The notes below the pieces were generated by a model. The model ran no database searches. It had not been told where the DNA came from and saw nothing but the letters and a program-made list of their open reading frames with translations. Positions 1 to 12,561 of a stretch of 64,000 bases of DNA are shown here, piece after piece. Both the position numbers and the translations under genes were made by a program. Origin of the DNA: Solen grandis (lineage: Eukaryota; Mollusca; Bivalvia; Adapedonta; Solenidae). The stretch's first letter is position 1. Each line of letters opens with the position of its first letter. The stretch spans positions 69,230,840 through 69,294,839 of the forward strand of contig CM037777.1 in the NCBI GenBank assembly GCA_021229015.1. The letters run 5' to 3'.

Positions 1-160
1 ACAAGTTGCATGATACCACACCCAGTTGCATCATTCTGACACCGGACCATCCAATCATGTGACTTCCAAACACAGTGGAAATACATTATAACAATCTTAA
101 AGACTTTTGGTATGTCGCGACCTCCCGACCACGGGATGAGCGCTCTAACTATACTCTGTT
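1..160 (-). mobile_element. SINE fragment at window start
   Basis: The core (GGTGTGGTATCATGCAACTTG on the - strand is close to the family core) and head remnants (CGCGACATACCA) lie in reverse order. A- and B-box traces are near 110-150. Confidence 0.6.
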
Positions 161-839
161 GGTGAAAAAAAAAATCTCATGCTCAGTATAGACTGTGACA
201 CGATGTATTTAATTTCAAGTTCTTAAATTAATGACATAAACTTTGTTGAGTACTTACTGAGAATCACTGCCAGGAAATTTAATTGAAAAGGACTCAAAAT
301 TAGATACAGGCATTTAGATCTATTCCTTTCTCAACTTGTGTATCACATTACAGGCGTTTCTTTTTTATATGTTTAATATATGAGAAATAAAACTACTTTT
401 ATTATTATGCAATTTTGCAGTTTCAAAGCAACTCGTTCACAGATGAAATAGGCACAGATAAAAAGGTCCCTTCCGCCGCAATCAGTGGAGTAAAACATTA
501 CTGTAATGAAGCTCACTGAAGTTGTGTGTGTCTCAGTTGAAAGAGGATTTGTGCCGGGTAACTAAAGTTTTGAAAGGGGTTACTTGCCAAATACCAAACT
601 TGAAACTTAATAAAGTTTGTTATATTATATTTGCTTCCATTTGATTTTGATATGCATATTGATATAAATCTAATAAACTGTAGGCAAGAGAAATAGTGAG
701 AGTAAGAGTAGCGATGTGCTCATTTTTAGCATTCCATTGAAACAAATATGTGTTCAGTTCTTATTGCAACGACCTTGTAAACGCAAGGTTTCACTCATTC
801 CGCAACATGGCGTCTTCTCCACTTCCAGGTAGCGAATTT

Positions 840-1010
840 ATAAGTGCCATTAAAAAGTGAATGCGTCAAGAGTGAATTTGATAGCACACCGAAATAGATA
901 TTCTAAAAATAGGTTTTATAATTCTAATATATGTATATGTTTTATACCGTTCGTAACGCTATAGCCGATGATGGAGAAACCTCCCCATTTTTGCAATCAC
1001 GGAATGTTGC
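840..1010 (+). repeat. Dispersed repeat, copy 1
   Basis: The block order AGAGTGAATTTGAT, ATAGGTTTTATAA, ATACCGT and CAATCACGGA parallels 51718-51875. Confidence 0.45.
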
Positions 1011-1746
1011 TTGTAAATGGGAAATAATAGGGTAATATACACAGATAATGTTAGATTAAATTCGTAATGAATGATCATTTGTGAAACAGCTGTTTTGAGG
1101 GGGAAAAGGGAGACAAAAATACTCAAACAGTTACAACAGACCTGCATGTCCCCTTGTACACATGCAAGCCGTTTGGAACAGGTGGCCACAGGCAAAATAT
1201 TTTTTACGTGGAGTTATGAATCAGCTTTGAATACTAAGCTGTCTTAATTCAAGACGACAGACACGTACACGTAATTATATCAGTGCCGTCTGCTACATCC
1301 GCTGGATGGATATCAGGTTTTAATTTCATGAATACACTGACCTACTTTCAAGTCGGACATAATGGATTGCGCGGTAGCTATTGAAGTATGCTTTACAAAT
1401 GCAACTTCAGTAGATCTCGAGAATCAGTCGTTCACCTTATTTAGACTGGTACCAATAATGATGTACCTTCATTCATAACGTCTTTAATTATTGATTTGTA
1501 TTTTTATTCGTATCTAAATTAATCCTTTTTATGACGTAATCATCAAATTTTGTTATTTCAGTATATTATATGGAATATTGTACAGTATATTGTAGTTCAA
1601 TAATAATAATTGGTCCCAATGTTTATATACGATGTTTTCATATAGTGAAGATATTAGTCTCAATATATGGGCCTCGGTGTCTCCTTTTGTAGATATTTGG
1701 AACACTTCTTGGCCTGACTCACATACATTTTACTTGTTTGTTGTGT

Positions 1747-1820
1747 ATTTCAGTCATCTAACACACGGCATTATCACGCCGTAGACATGTGGCATGATAC
1801 CACACCCAGTCACGGGTCTA
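1747..1820 (-). mobile_element. SINE core/tail fragment
   Basis: ATTTCAGTCA followed by CACGCCGTAGACATGTGGCA and CATGATACCACACCCAGT, the complement of the family core and tail. Confidence 0.7.
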
Positions 1821-2142
1821 CCTTTAAATGCTGAACGCCAAGTAAGGGAGTTATACCAGTACCATTTCTTACAATACATGTACATATATCCGTACATATT
1901 GCTAATACATAAACATTATATAACGAGGGATCTTTTAAGAAGAGTCAAAATTCTCATCTCCTTACGATAAAAAGCAGATGAATTAATTCGCTAGGAAACA
2001 CCAACACACCCACAACGCTAATTACTGTCACGCAAGCCAAGAACACGAAACGCTCCTTGTCTGAATGAGGGAAAGTCTAATGGCAAACTTATGTATTCAT
2101 CCCCTCATATCTTTTAAAATAAAATGTATCCATCTATATGTG

Positions 2143-2351
2143 TTAACACCTTACCCCATGGATACTTGTTGGATATCAAGCTACAGAACTTTAAATTGAT
2201 ATACATTTTTTCTTTACTGTGCAGACTGTAGAATTTGAGCTACAGTGTTGTAAATGAGCAAACAGAGGAACTCTATGATTAGGGTCTCCTCTGTTTGGTA
2301 TGCTCTTTTTGCCAGTGCGTTAAAACGAGTCTGTATCAGGTGAATGCTTAA
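2143..2351. mobile_element. Probable TTAA-type miniature element
   Basis: It runs between TTAACACCTTACCCCATG and the TTAA at 2348. The interior (GAGCTACAGTGTTGTAAATG, CTCCTCTGTTTGGTATGC) resembles that at 14760-14860. Confidence 0.45.
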
Positions 2352-5300
2352 GCGCAAATCTTGGGTACCAAGTTCAAAATTAAAATAGAATTAGATAATG
2401 TTGCTTCACTAACACTGTATACACATAAACAAACAATCATGCATACAAATGAGTAAAATATTTTATATACATGTAGGCTTAAATTATTCATGTTTACATC
2501 AAACTAATTAAACACATTCCAAGAATTTTTTTCAGTAATTTACTACGCAGTGAAACTGCAATATTTCCCTATTTTTGTCATCTAACGATTTGACAGGAAT
2601 TACCGGAAAGTTGGAGCGCCTGCGCATTTCGAAAAAATTATGTGAACTAACTATGTGACGAGATTTACGGAAAAGCCAGGCTTGACATTACACTAATTAC
2701 ACCTGCAAAATTGTTGTTTGTTGTTCGTTTTTTTGGGGTTTTTTTTTTTTTTTTTTTTTTTCTTTAAGTTCATACATAAAATGATCTGAAACATGGCATT
2801 GATGGGCACATATTTCAAGGAGGTTTTATATCACATTTCATACACGAGACTCAAACTCAATAGCTCAATCTAAAACAGCCACCGCTCGTCACCTCTAGAC
2901 TGTTGACCTTGACATTTAAAGGTCATAAACCAGTCTCAGCAAGGTCACGTGATGGTTTCATAAAAGTGATTAGCAAAATTGGTCCTTTTTTAAAACAAAC
3001 TATGAAGAGCATTGTACACTCGTTCGTTTTACACTGTCATAAAATGCAGAGTCATGTGTCGAGATCAAAGGTCATATCGTATACATTTAATTCATCTCAA
3101 GGTCGAGGGCAAAATTTTAAATTCCCATGAATGATCACGAACGTTACGTGTATATAATTCAATTAAATACTAATAGAATTTATGGAACGAATATTATGAC
3201 AGACGATGACAAATTCACCATCCTTTATTTGTGCCGAACGCCCTTGTATGTAATTTTATAGGTCCCAGAGATAAAAACAGGGACCTTGCCTAAACATTTA
3301 GAGGAGTGAAGAGAGCTGGGTTGCCCCTTCTCCTGGTCACACCTAGCCGCTTTGGCCCGACTGAGCTATACCGGAGCACAACCATGGCAATTTTCGGGAA
3401 TCGGTAGCACCAAGCTCCGCCGATGTGACACGCCATTGAATGGAAGAAAGGCTCATCAGCTACGCTGAATCTTGTATAGTTTCAATCTTGTTTTCAGTAA
3501 TTGAACATTTAACCATTTAAAGAAGTGAAATAAAACAGTTTATTTTAATCTTACACATTCATACATTAAGGTATACGTTGGGTATCTATTACAACTATTC
3601 AATGAATAGCCCTATGTACCGTAATAAAAATTAGATTGAAATGGTTTCTTAACTGATTTCAAAATATTGAAACATACATGCGCGAATCCAGAGTTGGGGT
3701 TAGGGGGTCATAACCACACCCACCTGGGATTTGGCTATTATCCTAAGAGTAAAGAGGAAAAGAACCCCATAATCAAACTGGAAGACCATTGGAAACCATT
3801 GGAACCCCTCCCCCTGCGATGAATTTCATAATTTCCTAGTTGGCCAACTTACCTCTGATGGACACACACACACACACACACACACACACCTCCTGAGTAA
3901 GTGGCTGGATTCGCGCATGACATACGTTGGACAGTCATTTACAGGGAAAAAATGTATAACTGAAAGGGCTTGAACCGACAATTAAATAAGTAATTATACA
4001 AGTAGCAAATCATCCCCGTTGATATTTGAATCGGCATTGTCGGTGTGTCGGTTTGTTCGAGTATTTTAATCTGATAATCATATAGCCACCATGTTTATGC
4101 AGATGAGATTCTGAGATATATCGCAACATAGATCGGAATACCTTTCTTTCTTCCGATATACATTCCCGATGCTTTATAATCCAAAAACCAGTCTATAAAT
4201 ATACTCAAGTTTTCAATAAAACATTTCGTTGTCATGGGAACGAGCGGAACTGGAACGATTTTCTTGCGGTAGTATGTTACCTCTCTTATCATCAAACGAT
4301 AACGAAGCATGCTACAGCCTGTTCAATATGGCCGAGATATTATGGAGGAACGTTCACATTGGGCGAACATCCTGAAATAATGTTTTAGATGAAAAATCAT
4401 CATTATCGTCATCATCATCATCCTCTTCTTTTTTTCATTTTCTATCACTTCTATTTCTTCTTTTTTTTCCATTTTTTAATCAGTATGACTATTCTTAAAA
4501 TCTTTTAAAAGACTAACCACCAGTCTGATAATCCAACTATTAAATTCGATATAACATCAGCCTAGCTCTCTCTGGATGCTGAAATTGTTAAGTTTGGTCC
4601 AGGTTGTAGACTGGCACAAGAAACTTCACATTTTAGACTGTCGGCGATATCGCAGTCTTATGTAGCTACAGGACTAGGCAATTTAATCAACACGGCCGAT
4701 TAACTGTATCACTCCGCGTTCGGTAGTGTATCCATGCAATGCGATTCTGCGTCACCAAATAATGGCTGGAATATGTTATGTAGACGTTTAAATCATAATC
4801 ATAACCACTTTTTTTTTATTAGTGAACAAATTAACCTTGCTATTTATAAAACAGAACTGCATGTTCATTAGTGCTGAAGTAAGGCCATCCTTGCAGGTAT
4901 GGAATGAACCCCTCTCCGGATCATTGTGATAGAAGTCAAAGCGCTCAAGGACTGCCGGCGGGGTTATCAAGAATTAAAGAGCGGATTCAACTGACTTACC
5001 AGTCACGCCACTGGAGTCGCACGTGTGGAGCGACCTTTGCCTCTGTCGAGGTCAACCTCTTGGGTTTAGAATTATAGCTTTTTAAATATAAATCCTGCGG
5101 ACAGACACTCAGTGCATTGAGCGCTTTGATTTTTTTTCTGTTACAAAATGCTTCTTTCTAGTAAATTGGCCGGGCTTTCTTCGTAGTTGAGCTTTTTGTT
5201 GTTTTTGTTATTGCAGTAGCAGTGGATGTTATCGTTGTGTTGATTTTTAAATACAATGATAAAGTAATCTCATTTATCACGTTTCAAAACATGAAAAATG

Positions 5301-5794
5301 TTTATTCCTGTTTGTTCGGTTATCCGTGAATCGCTATCTTTAATCCCCCCCCCCCCCCTACTTAGGTTTACAAATATTAACCGATATTTGAAAACCATAA
5401 CATTATATCGGTCAGTGTTGAAATGATCTACATTCAGTGATTGCTGAAACCGTATAACTTTCGGCACGACTTCTGTTTAGAATAGAAACGTCTCTCAACA
5501 CGTTATGTAAATAAGCTAATTTTACATCCTAACAAAATATAAAATGGTAAAAGCCTACAGATATGCGAGGCGGGTTTTATATGTCGAGGTCGATTGAGCA
5601 ATTCATATAGGCTATTGAAGTAAGGATTGCCACGCGTATAAGCCTATTTGCTCTCTCTAGTTCGAACATTTTAGAACGAGTATCATCTAAGGCTATTGAT
5701 ACGGGTAGCAATGAACACGTCATACGTTTTATACTTTCTTCAAAATACCCCGATCTCAAAGGCACGTGCATCACATCCAGTTGAAATCGAACAC
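2352..5794. other. Non-coding stretch
   Basis: AT-rich sequence with a poly-T at 2741-2761, (AC)n at 3862 and a poly-C at 5346-5358. A tRNA-like A-box remnant lies on the - strand near 3340-3380 (GGTATAGCTCAGTCGGGCC). The open frames are short and without domains. Confidence 0.6.
3862..3889. repeat. (AC)n microsatellite
   Basis: A run of 14 AC dinucleotides. Confidence 0.95.
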
Positions 5795-5860
5795 ACTGCT
5801 TTCGATACGGGGATCGAATCCATTGTACCTCACGACCGAGTGATCCTTGCATGAAAAGGC
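5795..5860 (-). mobile_element. tRNA-like SINE head remnant
   Basis: On the - strand, GGATCACTCGGTCGTGAGG lies upstream of the B-box-like GGATTCGATCCCCG. No recognisable body. Confidence 0.35.
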
Positions 5861-6506
5861 GTGTTACAACAATTCTGAAACAAAGTTCGAAACTTAAAAC
5901 TCAATTGGAAAACTATTCAGCCTCTTTATCCCCCACCTAGTAACCTTACAAGAGTAACAAGAGCACTAAACACATTCATGTGAAAGTATCTCATACTGTT
6001 TATGTGTGAGTTGTTAAATATAATAATGACTGACCTAAATCTGTCTAACAGTAAATGAACAGATTTTTGGCCTGCCAGTACTCTGGCAGCCTGGTGGTAT
6101 CCTTGTACCATTCCACTGGGACGCTGGGAACGGCATGTAAGCGACAGGTAGGAAAACGTTGCAACATATATAAAGTATAGATTGACTTTACTAGTTGATT
6201 TTATGTGGTCGTTAATAAAGCGTAGTATCACCTTTTTCATTCCATACTTTGAATTTAGAATTAATTCATGATCTTTAATTCAAAGAAACACGTCTGGTTC
6301 AATGTCTCGAAACTGAATACGACGAAGACAAGGAAATGTAAGGTGTTTACGGGTATGGCATTCCTGCGCATGACTGCGTGTGCCATAACAGTGCATGCTG
6401 ATTCTGTACAAGACGCTGCCGCTTATGACGTTAACATGATGCGTAGGAGTCGGTATCTCATGACGTATGAATCACGTATGGCGTTAATTCATATGTTGTT
6501 GTTGTT

Positions 6507-6569
<63 letters not shown>

Positions 6570-7658
6570 CGCCATAGCGCATGCTTCCAATGTGACGCTA
6601 GTTACGTTATGGCATGATGACACCGGGTAAAGTTAAAATGAAGTATCAAAATATAATTTGGATTTACAAAGTGAATGTCAAAAAGAGAACATTGTAAGTC
6701 CCTTAAAACATCAGCATTTGAAAGCAGAATTATTGATGCCATTTAGGCTATTTTCTGATTTTATAATGAATGGTATCACGCCAAGACCTCTTTAAGACAA
6801 AAACTCGTTATCTTGATAGGAAAAACGTGATTTTGGTTTGGACGAAAACCCTTTAAAATCAACGAAAACATCAGCATTTCGCATTTGCATGTATTTCTTT
6901 TTCTGACACATTACATGCTGTACCTTGAGAGAAATGTAACATTTGAGAGAAAATAGTTATGAATTATGTTTGTGGTGACATGTTCAATGTCTTTACAGAC
7001 GAACCACTTTATAAAGGCCAGACAGATCAAAATGCTGACATTGTTTTCGAAACTAAACGAGTTCTTTAGGCATATGCGGTTTCAATAAAAATGTTGAAAC
7101 AAATCAAACTCATTTGATATATGGGAATTATATTTTATAATGTCATGAAAAAGAAAATAACATTGTCATATTCATTGTAGACTAACGCAAATGGAATATA
7201 ACCAAATATCTGTTGTATAATAACATTTTAACTCATCGAAAATGTTTATCAAATTACACAATTTAGTATTTTGTATAAGTGTCAAAATTACGTGAATTCC
7301 CGAAGACCAGAAATAATTTGAACTTGAAAAACCGCCGCCGAAACGCAACACGTCATTAATGGGGACATTCGAAAGTCGAGAAATTGACGAAGATATGTGG
7401 AATATGCAAATCAAGTATTAATGTTTTTTAGTAATTTGCGCATTGCAGTAATGTTGTCGTCAACTGCATCTCTAAACATATCTGTCAAACGCATTTTGCT
7501 TTTCTGTCCGAAGAATATACTCTGCATTTGGAAGAATAATGGGCCTTTAACAACTTTGTCAAAATCATTACATGTACCTTAAAGATCATAAAAATGTAAC
7601 AAAATGGCAGTTTCTATAAAATGGTCATCTTCTGTAGATGCTGATTTCAGCGTCTAGT
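5861..7658. other. Non-coding stretch
   Basis: Contains the TTG microsatellite and AT-rich sequence; no supported gene. A 104-codon - frame at 5926-6240 has no recognisable domain. Confidence 0.55.
6496..6568. repeat. (TTG)n microsatellite
   Basis: About 22 TTG units with one interruption. In one frame this reads as poly-Cys and is not a gene. Confidence 0.95.
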
Positions 7659-7991
7659 CTATTCAGCGCCAATATCCATAACGAGGCAGGCAACAGACAC
7701 GAGAAGGTGTCCTTCACACACAGTGTAACTCTCGCCCGCCCTGGCCTGGTATTTGTCTAACCAGGAGCCCTGGCTAATGTTGAAATACCACACCGGTCCA
7801 TCCAGCACCAAGGCTCGGTCTGTAACCCAGACGGTTTCCGTGCAGAGACACGGATCGTCATAGCCTGCCCGTCTGCGATCATCGATTTCCAATGATATGC
7901 CAACCATTCCGCCCACGCTCTTCCAATTCCGCGTTTGCCTTGCTTTGCTTGGAATCGACCAGGTATCGCAATTTCGTCTAATTACAGGGAT
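7659..7991 (-). CDS. Candidate coding exon or relic, unknown product
   Basis: A - strand frame of 110 codons runs from a possible acceptor (TCCTCACCTAG) to a TAG stop. It is richer in G+C than its surroundings. The translation has several Cys and Trp (CDTWSIP, DDPCLCTETVWV, GPVWYF). No domain recognised; it may be a terminal exon or a mobile-element fragment. Confidence 0.3.
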   Translation of the reverse strand: MPVIRRNCDTWSIPSKARQTRNWKSVGGMVGISLEIDDRRRAGYDDPCLCTETVWVTDRALVLDGPVWYFNISQGSWLDKYQARAGESYTVCEGHLLVSVACLVMDIGAE

Positions 7992-9131
7992 CTAGGTGAG
8001 GAAGACTGGGTTCAGTTTGCAGCACAATCATGGGATTGGTCCTGGATATTAATTGTCTCTATCGGGGATCAGCCGTAAAAGCGCCGGCAGATACGGGAGT
8101 GGTTTGATTTCTGGTGCCTTTGAACGTGACATTGATCTGCTGCAAATTAATATACATGTCCTTCACCATGAATGGAAGCTATGAAGGCCATTCCGTGTTA
8201 ATGTATTTCACGTATGGGATTGGTTAATTAGCTAAGTACGTATAATCTGGGGACATATTCGAGAAATTTTCATGGAATCCAATCTATTTTCAATGACTGG
8301 TACCTAAGTTTTTCCCAGTTTATATCTATCTGGTACAGGATCGTGAGAATACCAGTCCATTGGACTAATGTATTAAATGCTATATTTGTGAAATAATGAA
8401 TCATGAAAGAGATTGGACACGAATGCAATTAAATATTCATGAATGAAATGTAATTTACTTGAAAGTAGACGTTTTCCGTACTGCAAGCTATAACTCAATG
8501 AAGCAAAGTTTGCAGAACTTTGAGCTTGGAACAAAATAAAGCAAACAAAAAGCAAAAAAATCTAAAAACAAATGTTCACAAGTACAGCATTAGACACGAT
8601 TTTTTTATTGAAAATAAAACACTTAAGACATTGTTTGTCAAAAAAAACAACGCTCTACTAGAACTTATCATCACCCAACGCAAAGAAAATGTGTGTTATT
8701 CATGAATTATTAAATCCATTTCTTTCTAAAAGTGCTATGAAACCTCAATGACGTCACAGTCATGCGTCAATACAGATCTCAGAAAGTATTAGACACACCA
8801 ACCATCATATATATGTACAGACACGTAGGTTCCGTCCACGTCCTTTGTGGTATTACATCTAGTTTAAGCACCCAGGAGACTTGATTAACTTTTGCTGACG
8901 TCCTTGGAAAAGGTTAAAACCAAAACAAATGAGTACTGTTACGTACGCTACTGATGATAACACTGTGTTGTCTTGAAAAAAGGATAGCGTGTTTGTTAAT
9001 ACATGTAGTTATGACATTGTTGTTTGGTTTGGTTTTTGCTTTTGTTTTAGTTTCGTTGTAGTTTTTTTTTTCACTTGGTATTTCATGTGACACGTATTTG
9101 CAAGACTATGGGGTAATTTCAAGAACTTGTT
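7992..9131. other. Non-coding stretch
   Basis: Nothing recognisable apart from A/T-rich tracts. Confidence 0.55.
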
Positions 9132-9260
9132 GGTTCGGTGTCAGGATAATGTGGATAGGTGTGGTATCATGCCACTTGTCTACAGCGTGTGCAGCACTGA
9201 TAAGCAGAAAAATGACTGAAATACTGTCGGTGGGAAATTAAACCCAACTAACAAACAAAA
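9132..9260 (+). mobile_element. 5'-truncated SINE
   Basis: GTGTGGTATCATGCCACTTG, then TGACTGAAATACTGTCGGTG and an AAC-rich tail. Confidence 0.8.
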
Positions 9261-9371
9261 ATTATTAGGTATTCATTAAAACTCGATAAGATAATGAAAG
9301 ACTCAATCCCATCAGATTAAAATGAACGCCAAGGCATCATGGTAAAATCATCCCTGATCTAACATGGTCTG

Positions 9372-9843
9372 TGGGAACGCACTTTGGAGTCCAACGCAAT
9401 TTGAGGTCACGTTTGTTTGAGGTCGGGTTTGGGCCCAAAGTGCGTTGCATTGCTGCATTACTACATCCGATAGGATGAAATCCAATGCACTTTGGGGTCA
9501 GAACTTTGAACATATGTTATTGAAATAGCATAAATTTAGGTAAACAAAAGTAGTTTCAACAAGTTTTCTTTGTAGTTAATTTGCTGATATAAAATGACTT
9601 ATGGAGCGTTATGGGGACTTTTTTGACAACTTTAACAATATGACATGAATAAATCGGCCAAGTTTTACAATTTGACATAAATAAACATACAATTTTTTCT
9701 CGGACATATCAGCGCACTGTAGGTCCATTTCGGTGCAAACCCTAATTGCGCTAGACTGACTGCACTTTTGGGGTGGACCCCATAGTGCGTTACTCACTTT
9801 TAGGTCAGACCCTTTAGTGCGTTGGGCCCAAAATACGTTCCCA
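9372..9843. mobile_element. MITE-like element with GTGCGTT subterminal motifs
   Basis: The left end TGGGAACGCACTTTGG and the complement of the right end TGGGAACGTATTTTGG match at 14 of 16 bases and continue into CCAACGCA. The motif AGTGCGTT or its complement recurs at least six times near both ends. Non-coding. Confidence 0.55.
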
Positions 9844-10620
9844 TAACGGTAGATATTTTTCAAGGAAATCATATGACTTTTTTAACTGACAAACATTTTC
9901 TCTAGAAAGGCCATTTGTAAGAGTGGTCCAAAACGATAAGTTTGGTGTTGAAAAAAAACAATACAACCACATATATAAATATTTATTACGTATTTGCATA
10001 AGTTTTTTCTCCAGTATTAATATATACGAATGTTATCACAAAATAAACATGACGATAGAGATGGGTAGGGCTAGTATCTGTATGATTTCCCTCAAAAGTC
10101 ACGCAACAGTACAACTGTACTCTTAAGGCTTTTGTGTTTGTTTTGCAGCATGGACGATTTATACTTTGAGGAGCCCTACAGAGAAAACGGAAGAGTTTGT
10201 AATTTCAAAATTTGCATAGCTTATGAATTTACCTTGTGTGTGATTTAATCTGCCCTCTTCCGATGACAACCGTCTGATTGTAAAACGGTGTTAATGTATT
10301 TTTTTTCCTTTTTCTCAGTGGGTTATTTAAATAAACATTTCACTTGTGGGGTGGTTAAAATCAACCGCCAACCGAAAGTGCAAGAAAAACATAATTAGCT
10401 CATTGTCCTCAATTAAGCCGGAGGTGTTCATATTGAAATTATAACCCCCAAGTTTGTCATTATCGTGCGATCAGATTTCGCGGTTTCTTCACGTGTGAAG
10501 CCCACTAACATGAAATAGACAGTTATTCCATTTCGTTTTGGCACACTTTACTTTTATGTACAATGCTTGTATTACATAACCATTATATTGATTCTAATAC
10601 TTACTGCTATTTTCCTTTGA

Positions 10621-10944
10621 GGCAGGTGGCAAATTTTTCTTCTTAATAAACAACGTCACCTTTGTCCTGGCGTAATAAATAATAAAAGTTTACCCCAGGA
10701 GGTAGTACAAACTTCGTTATTCGATCTGCCGATTGACAATAGAAGCAGAAATGGTGTCACCTTTGACGAGTAAGTCACGAGAATGGATAAAGTGTATGTT
10801 AAAAAAATCAGTGTTGGTTCCAATGGCGGTCCGGTGGTCCGCGAATTTGCTGCCATCAACCTCGCCGCAGATCCATTAATTCAACACATAAGTCAGGCCT
10901 TTGTTCAGGATCGCTGCAGTGAGCTCCTCGGCTTTGATCCTTGA
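10621..10944 (+). pseudogene. Possible coding relic broken by one stop
   Basis: A single frame is open from 10621 to the TAA at 10771-10773. It reopens directly through VKKISVGSNGGPVVREF to a TGA at 10942-10944. The two halves look like one protein. Alternatively the TAA lies in a real donor (GAGTAAGT) and the first half is an exon. Product unknown. Confidence 0.25.
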
Positions 10945-11254
10945 GGTAATACTCTCGCACTTGGCTGAACTCACGACGAAGTCGCCCCGTGCAAACTAGA
11001 AAACTTCAGAACTGCATTTTATCCATCATGACCTTTGATGCTAATTTAAGGTGTTTCACAGGTGTGTACGAAAACTTGAAAGCGTTATCATAGTGACTTG
11101 TTCATTTAAGTATGTTATAAAATGACATCCGGACAAAAATACTTACAAGTTCGCGTTCACTCATACTACAATCTTCTTTTAGCGATCATCCGTCAACATC
11201 TTTTTATTAATTTCGGGTGACCTTGTCCTCCTATGTCTGTGATATATTGTATTA

Positions 11255-11305
11255 AGTTGATACCACAGCCAGCCACATTATTCTGACACAAGTCCAATCT
11301 ATAGA
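11255..11305 (-). mobile_element. SINE core fragment
   Basis: TTGATACCACAGCCAGCCAC and ATTCTGACAC match the complement of the SINE core. Confidence 0.5.
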
Positions 11306-11371
11306 TAGATACAATAACCTAAAACCATCGGCCATTTTATATTCAGGAAATTCTAACCTCGATTCGGGCTC

Positions 11372-11471
11372 NNNNNNNNNNNNNNNNNNNNNNNNNNNNN
11401 NNNNNNNNNNNNNNNNNNNNNNNNNNNNNNNNNNNNNNNNNNNNNNNNNNNNNNNNNNNNNNNNNNNNNNN
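11372..11471. other. Assembly gap (100 N)
   Basis: Exactly 100 unknown bases, a conventional gap of unspecified true length. Confidence 0.99.
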
Positions 11472-12353
11472 TATGTTGAACATAAAATTTTTCAATCAAA
11501 ACTCTAAATCATAATAATATGCAGTTATGGTGTTAAAAGAAGTTCACTGTTAAAATAATTGAGTATGAAAAGCAAATCTATTGCACTTAATAACCTCTGA
11601 ATCCTTTGTTGTGATGGATTGTGGAATTCATTTACTGATTTGTAACATTGTGTATCGGTTGTCTCATTCGTTGAACAGAAATAATTGTCAAAAAATATTC
11701 TTATTTTAAACTGATGTGTAATTCGACAGAATGACTTGTGAACGAAATTTGGTTTTATAAATGTATATAAGCAGCCAAATTTTCATAGGCTTTTTTCTGC
11801 GAACATCTGGTTTGTCATGTCATGAAAAGTGTATGGCTTAAATCATTATATATTTAAAAACATAATCATTTTATTTTTTACATTTGTAATTTCTTAAATG
11901 AGGTTTTATTTACCTTTTTCTACCGATATTTTAGTCAAATTTACCTCGCTGACATGTGCTACCGGTGGAGCATTAGATTTACACGTTGTACATAAATATT
12001 TTATATAGTCTACTGTTGATTAAATTATCAAATTTCAAATAAGTTTTTCTCACTTTCTCTTTATTTTTACAATGTTATATATCATATGCACCTTAAACAT
12101 CGTTTGAAATACTTTTTAGGAGATGACTTATTAACTTACAATGCAAAATCTATTGAATAAAGAAGATAAAATGCGTAAACAAAATAAAGAGATTGTCTTT
12201 AATGAAAAATGTTCTACTCTTTGTCATACTCGCTAACATTTTGCCCCTAAATATGAAATGTATAGTAAGTTTCATTTTATTTTGAATAAAATTATGTTTC
12301 TTTTCCGTAGAATAAACTTACGGTGTACATGTAAATTATTACTTCTCTACGTA

Positions 12354-12365
12354 TGCGCGTGCGCA
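12354..12365. promoter_or_regulatory. Candidate NRF1-type palindrome in the ZMYND12 promoter
   Basis: TGCGCGTGCGCA is close to the NRF1 consensus YGCGCAYGCGCR. It sits about 90 bases upstream of the start codon in an otherwise AT-rich region. Confidence 0.35.
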
Positions 12366-12374
12366 ATTTGACTA

Positions 12375-12388
12375 GCAACCATGTCAAC
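12375..12388 (-). promoter_or_regulatory. Candidate RFX X-box upstream of ZMYND12
   Basis: On the - strand the sequence is GTTGACATGGTTGC. It resembles the RFX X-box (GTTRCC, short spacer, GGYAAC) with about three mismatches. It lies about 67 bases before the start codon, where X-boxes occur in ciliary genes. The match is imperfect and the assignment is inferred. Confidence 0.35.
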
Positions 12389-12454
12389 ACAAATGGCCGA
12401 CATGTGAAGACGATTTATTTCACGTTTGTTTGAAAAGTCTGACAGGGCGCAAAG

Positions 12455-12561
12455 ATGACGCTAAATCCCCTTGCGAATCCAAAGGGAATTAAGCTTTTGT
12501 GTGAACTTTGTCAGAAACCAGCATTTATACAATGCACAAAATGCAGAGTGACATATTACTG
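12455..12561 (+). CDS. ZMYND12: ZMYND12 coding exon 1
   Basis: It starts at ATG 12455 and ends with TG of the split codon for C36, followed by the donor GTGAGTAAA. It encodes the first half of the MYND finger, with two Cys pairs (16/19 and 27/30). Confidence 0.93.

Larger units (their letters stand above)
9844..12340. other. Region upstream of ZMYND12
   Basis: AT-rich, with the coding relic at 10621-10944, a SINE scrap and the assembly gap. A short exon-like start (ATGGACGATTTATACTTTG at 10151 after TTTTGCAG) is noted, but no partner was found. Confidence 0.4.

Noticed and set aside
807..828. First exon starting ATGGCGTCTTCT
   Set aside because: The start context is good, but the donor (GTAGCG) is weak and no partner exon was found.
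6268..6630. 120-codon frame with a poly-Cys run
   Set aside because: The Cys run is the (TTG)n microsatellite, and the flanking codons show no domain.
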